64,000 nt of DNA, taken from NCBI GenBank assembly GCA_934481385.1, contig CAKSPD010000006.1, forward strand, positions 1 through 64,000, read 5' to 3'. Each line of letters starts with the position of its first letter. Position 1 is the stretch's first letter. Positions 43,440 to 52,457 of the stretch are shown here, one piece after another. A program made the position numbers and the translations under genes. The notes under the pieces are model-generated. The model was not told the origin of the DNA, did not search any database, and saw only the letters and a list, made by a program, of their open reading frames with translations. Source of the DNA: an uncultured Oscillospiraceae bacterium (lineage in GTDB: Bacteria > Bacillota > Clostridia > Oscillospirales > Ruminococcaceae).

Positions 43440-43467
43440 TTGTCACATTAATGCTTATAATTATAAA
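43440..43467 (+). promoter_or_regulatory. Promoter of the htrA-type gene
   Basis: TTGTCA (43440-43445), 16 bp, TATAAA (43462-43467). No CtsR or CIRCE-type repeat is visible. Confidence 0.5.
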
Positions 43468-43515
43468 TATAGAAACAAATAAAAAAAAACAATATTGAAA
43501 GGTAGTGCTTTTATT

Positions 43516-44889
43516 ATGACATACAATAATAACAATGATGAAAATAAAAATATCTATGAGGCTTCGGAAAATTCCTATTCATATTCAGCAGAACCGGAAA
43601 AAACTGAAAAACCACATAAAAAAGGCGGTTTCCTTAAAGCAGTAGCTTTTGTACTCTCACTTGTTATCGTAGGTGCAGGTTCAGTTCAGGTATATAAATA
43701 TGCTGAAAAAAATCCGAAAGTTTCAGTAATCGGCTCTGACTCATCAGATGAATCAGAATCATCAGATTCAGAGGTTTCTTCATCAGATTCAAAATCTGAA
43801 AGCTCCGCACAGAGCGTAAGTGCAGTTTCTACTGATTCAAGCAGTCTTCCGAGTCTTATAGACCTCGCTTCAAGAAAAGATGCAAAATCAATCCCTGATA
43901 TAGTAGACAGTGCTATGCCGTCAGTAGTCGGTGTATCCTCAACATTTGAATACACTGCATCTTCATCAATGGATATGTGGGGATTCGGAGGAGGAAACAC
44001 ATCACCTCAGACAGAAGAAATAAAAGGCACAGGAACAGGAATTGTAATGACTTCAGACGGTTATATTGTAACAAATGCACATGTAATCTATGATACAAGC
44101 GAATATAACTGCGGTGAAGCAAAAACCGTAAGCGTTGTACTTTCCGATGAAACAGAATATGAGGCAAAAATAATGGGCTATGATGTTGAAACCGATATAG
44201 CAGTTCTTAAAATAGATGCAAAGAACCTTACAGCTGCTGAATTCGGCAACAGTGATGACCTGAAAGTCGGAGAACTTGTTATTGCAATAGGAAATCCTCT
44301 CGGATTTGAGCTTTTCGGTTCTGTAACAAGCGGTATAGTATCAGCAACAAACCGTGAAATTACTGTAAACGAAAAACAGATGAAGCTTATCCAGACTGAT
44401 GCCGCAATAAACTCAGGAAACTCAGGCGGCCCTCTCCTTAACAGTTGCGGTCAGGTAATCGGTATAAATTCAGCAAAAATGTCATCAAGCTATGGTTCTG
44501 CAAGTGTTGAAGGACTTGGATTTGCAATCCCGATTACAGAGGCAAAAACAATTATAGATGACCTTATCAATTACGGATATGTTACAGGCCGTCCGCAGAT
44601 AGGAATACAGACTCAGGACGTTTCTGATACAATTTCAAGATTTTACGGTATTCCGGTAGGCGTTTACGTTGTAAGCGTAAGTGAAGGAAGCTCCGCAGAA
44701 TTTGCAGGAATCAAGGAAGGCGATGTTATCATAGGAGCTGAAGGACAGCCTGTTAAAAACCTTGAAGAACTTAACGAAATAAAGAAACAGTATAAAGCAG
44801 GCGATGAAATCACACTTACCATAAGCAGACAGGGCGAGGATATTGAAATCAATCTTGTACTTCAGGAAGTAACTCCGGATAAAGATTAA
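43516..44889 (+). CDS. htrA: HtrA-type membrane-anchored serine protease
   Basis: The 457-residue protein has a cytoplasmic N-terminus, one membrane helix (about 40-60), a Ser/Asp/Glu-rich linker, a trypsin-like domain and one PDZ domain. The catalytic triad is His near 190 (NAHVIY), Asp near 226 (ETDIAVLKID) and Ser near 302 (NSGNSGGPL). It should degrade misfolded proteins outside the membrane. The frame is open seven codons further upstream, but GAAAGGTAG indicates the ATG at 43516. It is monocistronic. Confidence 0.93.
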   Translation: MTYNNNNDENKNIYEASENSYSYSAEPEKTEKPHKKGGFLKAVAFVLSLVIVGAGSVQVYKYAEKNPKVSVIGSDSSDESESSDSEVSSSDSKSESSAQSVSAVSTDSSSLPSLIDLASRKDAKSIPDIVDSAMPSVVGVSSTFEYTASSSMDMWGFGGGNTSPQTEEIKGTGTGIVMTSDGYIVTNAHVIYDTSEYNCGEAKTVSVVLSDETEYEAKIMGYDVETDIAVLKIDAKNLTAAEFGNSDDLKVGELVIAIGNPLGFELFGSVTSGIVSATNREITVNEKQMKLIQTDAAINSGNSGGPLLNSCGQVIGINSAKMSSSYGSASVEGLGFAIPITEAKTIIDDLINYGYVTGRPQIGIQTQDVSDTISRFYGIPVGVYVVSVSEGSSAEFAGIKEGDVIIGAEGQPVKNLEELNEIKKQYKAGDEITLTISRQGEDIEINLVLQEVTPDKD

Positions 44890-44906
44890 AAAAAGATAAA
44901 AAAATT

Positions 44907-44937
44907 CAGACGGTTTGAAAAAACCGTCTGTTTTTTT
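44907..44937 (+). terminator. Terminator of the htrA-type gene
   Basis: CAGACGGTTT and AAACCGTCTG form a 10-bp stem with a GAAA tetraloop, then seven T residues. Confidence 0.93.
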
Positions 44938-44950
44938 ATGAATAAAAATA

Positions 44951-44981
44951 AAAAGCAAAAAGGCTCTTTTTAAAAGAGCCT
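44951..44981 (-). terminator. Terminator of the candidate small RNA
   Basis: AGGCTCTTTT and AAAAGAGCCT pair, followed on the minus strand by TTTTTGCTTTT. No T-run follows on the plus strand. Confidence 0.85.
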
Positions 44982-45085
44982 CTCTGCCATGATATAGGGA
45001 TTATTGGGGATTTTACAGTTAAGTGTCGGGGTGAAACACTCAACCTTTATAATGAAAACCTGTTCAGGCAGCTTGCATTTCCTGA
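44951..45085 (-). ncRNA. Candidate stand-alone small RNA, about 130 nt
   Basis: It has a promoter (see 45091-45118) and a terminator (44951-44981) and no reading frame with a ribosome site. The RNA can form a long, interrupted hairpin: CTGCC with GGCAG as closing stem, GGTTTT with AAAATCC, and the apical stem GTTGAGTGT/ACACTTAAC around TTCACCCCG. A stem with large internal loops recalls 6S RNA, but it is shorter than usual and I cannot match a conserved family. It lacks the SRP RNA core sequence. It lies between htrA and a dockerin gene. Confidence 0.6.
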
Positions 45086-45090
45086 ACCTG

Positions 45091-45118
45091 ATTATATTAT
45101 AAACAAGCTTTGTGTCAA
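45091..45118 (-). promoter_or_regulatory. Promoter of the candidate small RNA
   Basis: On the minus strand TTGACA (45113-45118), 16 bp, TATAAT (45091-45096). All twelve hexamer positions match sigma-A. Confidence 0.8.
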
Positions 45119-45163
45119 ATCAGTGAAAACGGATTGAAAAGCTATTGAAAAAGTTTTCTCAAA

Positions 45164-46003
45164 TCAATTGAAATCAGAAATATCACCGGATATGAATTTC
45201 TGAATCATAAGTGCATCGTTAGCAGTAAGACCATCGCCCTTATTGTGAACATCTCCGCATGTTATTCCGTATTCATCAAGAGAATTTTCTGAAGGATTGG
45301 AAACATATGCTGAAACTGCAACAACATCAGCAACATCAACAATTCCGTCAAGGTTTGCATCACCGTATTCAATTCGGGTAGAAACAGGAGCAGTTGTTGT
45401 TACGATTATCGGGGCAGTTGTTATGGTGTAGGTATTTGTATCTTCGGGAACAGGAACATATGATGTTACAGTAGTAGTTGCAGGGTCTTCCTTTTCTTTT
45501 ACATAAAGAATTTCAAAAGTTGCCGTTTTGCATTTTACAAATTCATCATAGATTTTGTCACAAAGTTCACTGTCCATGTCAGAAGCATTTGCAGCATAGC
45601 TTACATTCCAGCATATATATGAAAATCCCTTGAAAACATCTTTGCTGAATGTTTCCGAAATAAAATCATTACTGCCATAAATACTCCATGGGAACTGTAC
45701 CGTATATACAGTATCATCAACAGTAACATCAAAATTAAAATAACCATGAGCATATCCGAGATTTTCAGGAAGATTTTTCACACTGATATTAAAAATATCA
45801 AATTCTCCTATGCAGTATTTGAAATCAATAGCAGAACCGTCTGAAAAATCAGCAGTAACTCCGCTGAATACAGTAGGCATATCAATGTCGTCATATGGCA
45901 TTGAAGTAGTTGTAACTATTTCTTCAGCACTGACTGAAACAGGATTAACACACATCACAGCAAGTGAAAGTGAAACAGCAATAATTTTTTTAAAGTTTTT
46001 CAT
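45164..46003 (-). CDS. Dockerin-bearing secreted protein with unknown N-terminal module
   Basis: The 279-residue secreted protein has a signal peptide of about 26 residues (ending VSVSAEE). An unrecognised module spans about 35-165. A Thr/Pro/Val linker and a C-terminal dockerin (about 212-279) follow. The dockerin loops GDANLDGIVDVAD and GDVHNKGDGLTANDAL closely match those of the GH48 enzyme, including the extra residue in loop 2, so both should dock to the same cohesin class. No catalytic motif was seen in the N-terminal module. AGGAGG lies seven bases before the ATG. Confidence 0.85.
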   Translation of the reverse strand: MKNFKKIIAVSLSLAVMCVNPVSVSAEEIVTTTSMPYDDIDMPTVFSGVTADFSDGSAIDFKYCIGEFDIFNISVKNLPENLGYAHGYFNFDVTVDDTVYTVQFPWSIYGSNDFISETFSKDVFKGFSYICWNVSYAANASDMDSELCDKIYDEFVKCKTATFEILYVKEKEDPATTTVTSYVPVPEDTNTYTITTAPIIVTTTAPVSTRIEYGDANLDGIVDVADVVAVSAYVSNPSENSLDEYGITCGDVHNKGDGLTANDALMIQKFISGDISDFN

Positions 46004-46076
46004 AAAGATTCCTCCTTAAAATATAGTATTTTTTTGCCTTTCACTATATATACGAACAAGGTATTTATTTTACTTC

Positions 46077-46107
46077 AAAAAAAAGAACGGATTTTATTCT
46101 CCGTCCT
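46077..46107 (-). terminator. Terminator of the two-component operon
   Basis: On the minus strand AGGACGGA pairs with TCCGTTCT (one G-U) around an 8-nt loop, followed by eight T residues. The histidine kinase stop codon is in the loop. Confidence 0.82.
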
Positions 46108-47557
46108 TTTTAAGATTTTTAATTACAAACCAGAATACAGAACCTTTTCCGATAGTGCTGTTGACACCGTAATCATAGTTATGCATTTTCAGGATAGCCT
46201 TTACTATTGAAAGTCCAAGACCTGTTCCGACAACTTCACGCTTATGATTTTCAGAACGATAATATTTATCGAAAATAAGTTTGATTTTATCTTCCTCAAT
46301 ACCGTCACCAGTATCACGGACTTCAATTCTTACACCGTCATCAAGATTAACCTGAGTCACATATACCTGTTTGTCAGCACCCGTATAGTTTACAGCATTA
46401 TTGATAAGGTTATATATTACCTGTTCTATCTTAACGCAGTCACAGCATACAATACGTTCTTCATCGGGTGTAAAATGAATATGATAACCCATTTTTTCTG
46501 AAACACCTTTAAAACGGTCAATAATTCCATGCATTTTTTCGCTTATGCCGAATTCAGTACAATGCAGAGTCTGCTTTCCGCTTTCAAGTTTTGAAAGGTC
46601 AAGCATATCATTTACAAGCATAGTAAGACGGTCTGTTTCATCGATAATTATTTCAAGATGTTCCTTTCTCTTTTCAGGATTGTCACCCGAAAGGTCACGA
46701 ATCATTTCCGCATATGCTTTAAGCATTGTAAGAGGTGTACGGAGGTCATGTGAAACATTTGCAATAAGGTCACGCTGTAACGTATCAACTTTTGAAATCT
46801 GCTGACCTGCATATGTCAGAGTATCAGCAAGTTCCTTCGATTCAAGGTAACCGTTCCCCTCAAATTTAACATCATACTGACCGTTTGCAAGTTTTTTTGC
46901 CGACTTTGTAATTTTTACTATCGGAGATGATATAGTTTCAGAAACATAAATGGATATTACAAAAGCTATCAGAATAAGTATAAATGTAATAATCATAAGC
47001 TGACGCTTTATAATTGATACTGTTGATGATACCGGTTCTATGGGAGTATTTAAAAACAGATAACCATAAACTGTATCACCGTCTGAAAGAATTTTTCCAT
47101 ATATGAAACTTTCCTGACTGTTTCTTGAATTTTTTCCTCTGTAAAGAATTTCACCGTTTTCACTTTTTTTGAGTTTTGAAAACAGAAGCGGAAGTGTTCC
47201 GTCCTTTGCATGAATAAGGCAGTCACCGAAAGCCTTTTCAGAAAAAATGGAACGTCCGTATTTATCCTGAATTTCTATGCACATATCATTTTCCATTGAG
47301 CTTTTATGAAGAAGTTTTTCATAATCAGTATCATCATAGTTGTCATGGATATATTCTTCAGCAAGTAGCTGACCTTCAGAAATGACATCTTTTATTTTCA
47401 TATTTTCATAGAAATTTTCCAGAAACATAATTTGAAAAAACCACAGAAGAACAAAAACTATTATAGTATAAATCACAAAGTAAATCCATATTTTAAGCCT
47501 CAGAGGTATTTTCTGAAATTTTCTTTTTAAGTTTAAAAGAATATTAATTTGCTTCAA
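46094..47557 (-). CDS. Sensor histidine kinase
   Basis: The 487-residue kinase has membrane helices near 24-46 and 186-206 with an extracellular sensor domain between them. A HAMP domain (SSPIVKITKSAKKLANGQYDV) is followed by HisKA with VSHDLRTPLTMLKAY, N box (NLINNAVNYT), G1 (DTGDGI), F and G2 (GTGLGLSIV). This is the arrangement of envelope-stress kinases. It overlaps the response regulator gene by 14 bases. The signal is not evident. Confidence 0.93.
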   Translation of the reverse strand: MKQINILLNLKRKFQKIPLRLKIWIYFVIYTIIVFVLLWFFQIMFLENFYENMKIKDVISEGQLLAEEYIHDNYDDTDYEKLLHKSSMENDMCIEIQDKYGRSIFSEKAFGDCLIHAKDGTLPLLFSKLKKSENGEILYRGKNSRNSQESFIYGKILSDGDTVYGYLFLNTPIEPVSSTVSIIKRQLMIITFILILIAFVISIYVSETISSPIVKITKSAKKLANGQYDVKFEGNGYLESKELADTLTYAGQQISKVDTLQRDLIANVSHDLRTPLTMLKAYAEMIRDLSGDNPEKRKEHLEIIIDETDRLTMLVNDMLDLSKLESGKQTLHCTEFGISEKMHGIIDRFKGVSEKMGYHIHFTPDEERIVCCDCVKIEQVIYNLINNAVNYTGADKQVYVTQVNLDDGVRIEVRDTGDGIEEDKIKLIFDKYYRSENHKREVVGTGLGLSIVKAILKMHNYDYGVNSTIGKGSVFWFVIKNLKKDGE

Positions 47558-48224
47558 ATTTATATCCCATTCCTCTCAAAGTAACAATAAATTTACGGTA
47601 TTCTCCGAGGCTGTTTCGGAGCATTTTGATATGTGTATCAACAGTTCTGTCATCGCCAAAGAAATCATATCCCCATACTTCTTCCAGAAGCTTATCTCTT
47701 GTAAGGGCAATATTCTTGTTTCTTACAAGATAGAAAAGCAAATCATATTCCTTAGGAGTCATAGATGCCTTATTACCGTTTACATATACTTCCCTTCCGG
47801 AAATATCTATTTCAAGGCCTTCAAAAACATATCTGTCCGAATTTTTTGAACCCGATGCTGATGCTGAATTTCTTTTTAAAACGGCTTTGACTCTTGCCAT
47901 AAGTTCCTTTGGTGAAAACGGTTTTACAACATAATCATCAACACCGATTTCAAATCCGAAAAGCTTGTCATATTCCTCTCCTCTTGCAGAAAGCATAATG
48001 ACAGGAATCTGTTTGTATTTATGTATCTCCTTTACGGCAGAATATCCGTCAAGCCTCGGCATCATAACGTCCATAATAATAATATCGAAATCCTTTTCCT
48101 TAGCGATATTTACAGCCTCCATACCGTTTTCAGCCTCAGCTACCTCATATCCCTCAAATTCCGCATATTCTCTTACAACCTTTCTGATATTTATTTCATC
48201 ATCAACAATTAAAATTCTGCTCAT
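47544..48224 (-). CDS. OmpR-family response regulator
   Basis: The 226-residue protein has a receiver domain with the acidic pair DDE, phosphoacceptor Asp in IIMDVMMPRLDG (about 52), Thr/Ser LSARG and Lys in VVKPFSPKEL. A winged-helix DNA-binding domain follows (MTPKEYDLLFYLVRN, TVDTHIKMLRNSLG). AGGAGGT lies upstream of the ATG. Its target genes are unknown. Confidence 0.94.
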   Translation of the reverse strand: MSRILIVDDEINIRKVVREYAEFEGYEVAEAENGMEAVNIAKEKDFDIIIMDVMMPRLDGYSAVKEIHKYKQIPVIMLSARGEEYDKLFGFEIGVDDYVVKPFSPKELMARVKAVLKRNSASASGSKNSDRYVFEGLEIDISGREVYVNGNKASMTPKEYDLLFYLVRNKNIALTRDKLLEEVWGYDFFGDDRTVDTHIKMLRNSLGEYRKFIVTLRGMGYKFEAN

Positions 48225-48343
48225 AAAAAATGTACCTCCTTTTTTTTAGATATTATAAACCTTAAAAGTGTTAATTCTGTGAAAATTTCTCTTGAATTTC
48301 AATTTTATTTTATGAAATATTATCCGCAAATTTACAATAGGGA

Positions 48344-48372
48344 TTGACTTTTATATGTAAATTTGTTATAAT
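48344..48372 (+). promoter_or_regulatory. Promoter of the GGDEF-EAL gene
   Basis: TTGACT (48344-48349), 17 bp, TATAAT (48367-48372), with an extended TG. Confidence 0.8.
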
Positions 48373-48405
48373 TGTATTAATAAATTTTATCGGGGAGGGT
48401 GTGAA

Positions 48406-50649
48406 TTGAAACACAAGCAAATCTTAATATCAGGACTTATAATTGCTGTTGCCACTATTTTTATACTTATATATGCATGGCGTCAGCCGGACGAAGTTGC
48501 CATAATTATAATATCCATATATATAATAACTGTAATCTTTATGCTCCTTATTTCCGGAATATCAAATTCAATCTACAAAAAAAACAATCCTACTATCGAT
48601 ATTATGGAATTTTCAGATATAACCGAAAGGCTGAATACTGAAATAATACTCTGGACGAATGACTGCTCTGCTGTATTTATGAATAAAAAACTGCGTGAAG
48701 AAATCGGAATAGATTCCCTTGATTTTGACAATCAGGCTATGATTAAAAAAGTCTTTGACATAGAAAATACAGACGATGAAACCATAAACCTTATTGTAAA
48801 CGGTGAAAACGGTGAAAGCCATATCGCCACTAAAGACAATAATGAAATCTATATAGTATGGAGTACCTCTCTTATAAAAAAAGCAAAAAATACCTGCCTT
48901 TATATGAGTACCGGATTCAACTTTACAGAACTCAAAAAAGCTCAGAAAAAACTTGAAAAATTCAATCAGCGTTACAATCTCTCTATGGAACTTTCAGAAA
49001 TAGGATTTATTCTCAGCCGAAAGGACAAATCTTTTCAGATTTCAGAAGAATTTAAACGTATGCTCGGCTTTGAAAAATCAATAATATCATTCGGAGAACT
49101 AAAAAAACTTATTCACCCGAATGACCGCAATGCCTATGCATCATATATATCAGCAAACTATAATTCCGAAAACTGTACAGGTGAAGTAACTAATCTTGAA
49201 CTTCAGATTCTTTCTGCGGACAATACATATCACTGGTATTCAATGCGTCTTAAAACCGTCACTGACGAAAACAACGGTTCAGCAACAATAGGCGGTGCTA
49301 TAATTGATATAACATCAGAACGCAAAAAGGATATTATGATTGAACGCCTTGCATTTACTGATGAAGTAACAGATATTCCGAACAGAAACAAGCTTGTAAA
49401 AATCGGGCAGGAAAATTATAACTGCTGTAAGGGACTCGGCTGTTCATACTGGGTAATGGTTCTTGATATTGATAAATTCCATATCATAAACGATACATGC
49501 GGTTATTCAAACGGAAACAAAGTTCTGAAGGCTTTTGCTTTAAATCTTTACAAATATATATCATTAAGCGGATTTGTCGCAAGAATAAGCGGTGACAACT
49601 TTGCTATGATTATAAAGGACTACGGAGATAATGAACTGCCTAAAAAAACAGCGGAACAAATTCAGGCTGATTTTCAGAAACTGGCAATAGATGAAATTTC
49701 ACTTCAGTCACTTTCATGTTCGGCAGGATATTCAAAGATGCCTGATGACGGTGCAAGCTTTATAGAAGTTCTGGAACATGCAGAATTTGCATTAAAATCA
49801 AGTGACGGTTCAAGAAACAGCATATGTGCATATGAAAGCAATATGCATGACAGGATTATTGACAATTCTGAACTTGAAAAATCTCTTGCCGATGCTATCA
49901 GAAACAATGAACTTAAACTTTTCTATCAGCCTAAAATTGATTTGCAGACCGGTTCTATAATGGGAGTGGAAGCTCTTATAAGGTGGATTAAGCCTGACGG
50001 CACTATAATTTCGCCTAATATATTCGTTCCTGTTGCGGAAAAATCACATCTTATAGGCGAAATAAGTGAATTTGTACTCAAGGAAGGTTGCCGTCAGAAT
50101 GTTATGTGGCAGAAACTCGGATACCCTGAAATAGTTATGTCCATAAACTTTACCTCTGATGACTTCTATCAGAAAAATTTAAAAGAACATATCTTTGAAG
50201 CTCTCGTAACATCGGGACTTGATGCAAAATGGCTTGAAGTTGAGCTTACTGAACGTCTTGCACTATGTGATGTTGACTATGCCGTTTCACAGATGAACCA
50301 GATTCGTGAACTCGGAGTAAAACTTGCTATGGACGACTTCGGAACAGGATATTCCTCATTAAGCTATATTCAGATTCTCCCGATAACCCTTTTAAAGCTT
50401 GACCGTTCATTCATAGTTGATATTGAAACAGACCCCATTGCTTTTGAAATCGTCAACGCTGTAATCAGAATTGCAAAATCAAAAAAAATTGAAACCATTG
50501 CAGAAGGTATAGAAAATCCGAATCAGGCAAAAATTTTAAGAGAACTCGGCTGTAATTTCGGTCAGGGGTATCTTTATGGAAAGCCTATGCCTCCTGAACA
50601 GCTTGAAGCATTTTTCAGGCAAAATGCAAAAGAAAGAAAGGTGTATTGA
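48406..50649 (+). CDS. Membrane PAS-GGDEF-EAL protein, likely cyclic-di-GMP phosphodiesterase
   Basis: The 747-residue protein has two N-terminal membrane helices (about 6-24, 31-52), two PAS-like domains (about 70-300), GGDEF (about 310-475) and EAL (about 485-740). The GGDEF signature is degenerate (ISGDNFA), so cyclase activity is doubtful. The EAL domain keeps EALIRW near 520, ELTERLA, DDFGTGYSSL, LKLDRSFI and AEGIEN, all needed for hydrolysis. It starts at TTG with GGGGAGGG six bases upstream; the nearby GTG codons run into stops. A hemolysin-III-like gene follows after two bases. Confidence 0.9.
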   Translation: MKHKQILISGLIIAVATIFILIYAWRQPDEVAIIIISIYIITVIFMLLISGISNSIYKKNNPTIDIMEFSDITERLNTEIILWTNDCSAVFMNKKLREEIGIDSLDFDNQAMIKKVFDIENTDDETINLIVNGENGESHIATKDNNEIYIVWSTSLIKKAKNTCLYMSTGFNFTELKKAQKKLEKFNQRYNLSMELSEIGFILSRKDKSFQISEEFKRMLGFEKSIISFGELKKLIHPNDRNAYASYISANYNSENCTGEVTNLELQILSADNTYHWYSMRLKTVTDENNGSATIGGAIIDITSERKKDIMIERLAFTDEVTDIPNRNKLVKIGQENYNCCKGLGCSYWVMVLDIDKFHIINDTCGYSNGNKVLKAFALNLYKYISLSGFVARISGDNFAMIIKDYGDNELPKKTAEQIQADFQKLAIDEISLQSLSCSAGYSKMPDDGASFIEVLEHAEFALKSSDGSRNSICAYESNMHDRIIDNSELEKSLADAIRNNELKLFYQPKIDLQTGSIMGVEALIRWIKPDGTIISPNIFVPVAEKSHLIGEISEFVLKEGCRQNVMWQKLGYPEIVMSINFTSDDFYQKNLKEHIFEALVTSGLDAKWLEVELTERLALCDVDYAVSQMNQIRELGVKLAMDDFGTGYSSLSYIQILPITLLKLDRSFIVDIETDPIAFEIVNAVIRIAKSKKIETIAEGIENPNQAKILRELGCNFGQGYLYGKPMPPEQLEAFFRQNAKERKVY

Positions 50650-50651
50650 TT

Positions 50652-51293
50652 ATGACACAGGTTAAAAAGAGATATTCTCCCAGTGAAGAAATTTTCAATT
50701 CCGTATCGCATGGAGTAGGTGCATTGCTTTCAGTAGCAGGGTGTGTTGTGCTTATAGTATTGTGTGCCGTTCACAAAGGTGCTGTTGAAGTTGTATCAGC
50801 ATCAGTATACGGTGCATCTCTGATAATACTCTACACAATGTCAACTCTCTATCATGCAATTACAAACGAAAAGGCTAAAAGAGTTTTCCGCATTCTTGAC
50901 CACGATACAATATATCTGCTCATAGCAGGAACATATACTCCGATAACTCTCTGCATACTTCAGGGAGCTTTGGGCTGGGTTATATTCGGTATTATATGGG
51001 CAGCCGCAATACTCGGAACTGTTATGTCATCAGTAAATCTGGAAAAATTCAGAAAAATTTCTACTCTTTGCTATATCGCAATGGGTTGGGGCATAATACT
51101 TGCAATAAAACCTCTCATTGAAAGCTGTCCGACAATTTCAATAGTATTTCTTTTAGTCGGAGGACTTTGTTATTCCGGAGGCGTTTTCTTCTATGTAAAG
51201 AAGGAATATAAATATTTTCACTCAATATGGCATCTTTTCGTAATAGCAGGAAGTGTTTTCCACTATTTCTCAATCATAAATGCCATTGTTTAA
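50652..51293 (+). CDS. Hemolysin III family (PAQR-type) membrane protein
   Basis: The 213-residue protein has seven predicted helices and the PAQR signature residues: EEIFNSVSHGVGALLSVAG, STLYHA, FRILDHDTIYLLIAGTYTP and WHLFVIAGSVFHYFS. The metal-binding His and Asp residues of the superfamily are present. Members are linked to membrane lipid homeostasis; real haemolysis is doubtful. The start ATG is used over the TTG two codons earlier. It lies two bases after the GGDEF-EAL gene. Confidence 0.9.
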   Translation: MTQVKKRYSPSEEIFNSVSHGVGALLSVAGCVVLIVLCAVHKGAVEVVSASVYGASLIILYTMSTLYHAITNEKAKRVFRILDHDTIYLLIAGTYTPITLCILQGALGWVIFGIIWAAAILGTVMSSVNLEKFRKISTLCYIAMGWGIILAIKPLIESCPTISIVFLLVGGLCYSGGVFFYVKKEYKYFHSIWHLFVIAGSVFHYFSIINAIV

Positions 51294-51316
51294 TTATCTA
51301 TCAACGGAGGTAAAAA

Positions 51317-52399
51317 ATGAAAAGAAGAATCGGTATCTTAACAAGCGGCGGCGACTGCCCCGGACTTAACGCCACTATAAGAGGCGTTGCAAAAGCATGT
51401 TTTGAACGCTTTGGAGAGGACAACGTTGAAATTGTCGGAATTTCAAACGGTTATTACGGTCTTATAAACAATCTCTGCAAAGATATGAAACCTTCCGACT
51501 TTTCAGGAATACTCACACAGGGCGGTACAATTTTCGGAACAAAACGTCAGCCGTTCAAGATGATGACTGTCATAGGCGAGGACAATATCGACAAGGTTAA
51601 AAATATGAAAGAAACTTACAAGAAACAGAAACTTGACTGTCTTCTTACTCTTGGCGGAAACGGTACTCACAAAACATCAAAACTTCTTTCTGATGAAGGT
51701 CTTAATGTAATCGGACTCCCGAAAACAATTGACAACGATATTTACGGAACTGATGTAACATTCGGATTCCACACAGCAGTTGACATTGCAACAGATGCAA
51801 TCGACAGACTTCATACTACTGCTGCAAGCCATTCAAGAATTATCCTCTGCGAAATTATGGGAAACAAAGCAGGCTGGCTCACTCTCAATGCCGGAGTTGC
51901 AGGCGGTGCTGATATTATTCTTATCCCTGAAATTCCGTATGACATTGAAAAAGTATGTGAAGCTGTTCTTGCAAGAAGTGCCGCAGGAAAAACATTTTCA
52001 ATTCTTGCCGTTGCTGAAGGTGCATTTGATACCGATGAGGCAAAGATGAAGAAAAAGGAACGTGCAAAAAAACGTCTTGAGGCAGGAATGACTACTGCTA
52101 CAAACAGAATTGCCACACAGATTCAGAGCAATACAGGAATTGAGGCAAGAGTATGCGTTCCGGGACATATGCTCCGTGGAGGAAGTCCGAGTGCATATGA
52201 CAGAATACTTGCAACAAAATTCGGTGTTCACGCTGCAAAGCTTATTGCAGAAGAAAAATACGGCAGAACTGTTGCACAGATAGGTTCAAAGATTACTTCA
52301 AACAAGCTTGATGACATTGCAGGAAAAACAAAATTCGTAACTCCTGATGACCAGCTTGTACTTATTGCAAAAGACCTCGGCGTATCATTCGGAGATTGA
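51317..52399 (+). CDS. pfkA: 6-phosphofructokinase, non-canonical (mixed donor signature)
   Basis: This 360-residue enzyme of the PFK family phosphorylates fructose 6-phosphate. It has GILTSGGDCPGLNATIRG at the N-terminus, catalytic TIDND, and the substrate loop GHMLRGGSPSAYDR. Two donor-site features stand out. GGNGT replaces the ATP-type GGDGS, keeping Gly at the position that decides ATP use. PKTIDND has Lys where ATP enzymes have Gly, as pyrophosphate enzymes do. The donor is therefore uncertain. CGGAGGT precedes the ATG. Confidence 0.9.
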   Translation: MKRRIGILTSGGDCPGLNATIRGVAKACFERFGEDNVEIVGISNGYYGLINNLCKDMKPSDFSGILTQGGTIFGTKRQPFKMMTVIGEDNIDKVKNMKETYKKQKLDCLLTLGGNGTHKTSKLLSDEGLNVIGLPKTIDNDIYGTDVTFGFHTAVDIATDAIDRLHTTAASHSRIILCEIMGNKAGWLTLNAGVAGGADIILIPEIPYDIEKVCEAVLARSAAGKTFSILAVAEGAFDTDEAKMKKKERAKKRLEAGMTTATNRIATQIQSNTGIEARVCVPGHMLRGGSPSAYDRILATKFGVHAAKLIAEEKYGRTVAQIGSKITSNKLDDIAGKTKFVTPDDQLVLIAKDLGVSFGD

Positions 52400-52415
52400 T
52401 TGATTCCAAAAAAAG

Positions 52416-52452
52416 AACAGGCGGACTTTTTCAGAAAAGTCCGCCTGTTTTT
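52416..52452. terminator. Bidirectional terminator, pfkA / prs
   Basis: AACAGGCGGACTTTT and AAAAGTCCGCCTGTT form a perfect 15-bp stem around a TCAG loop, flanked by T-rich sequence on both strands. Confidence 0.95.
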
Positions 52453-52457
52453 ATTTC

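Noticed and set aside
44951..45085. SRP RNA or tmRNA identity for the small RNA
   Set aside because: No GGAAG-type SRP apical core and no tRNA-like ends or tag frame.
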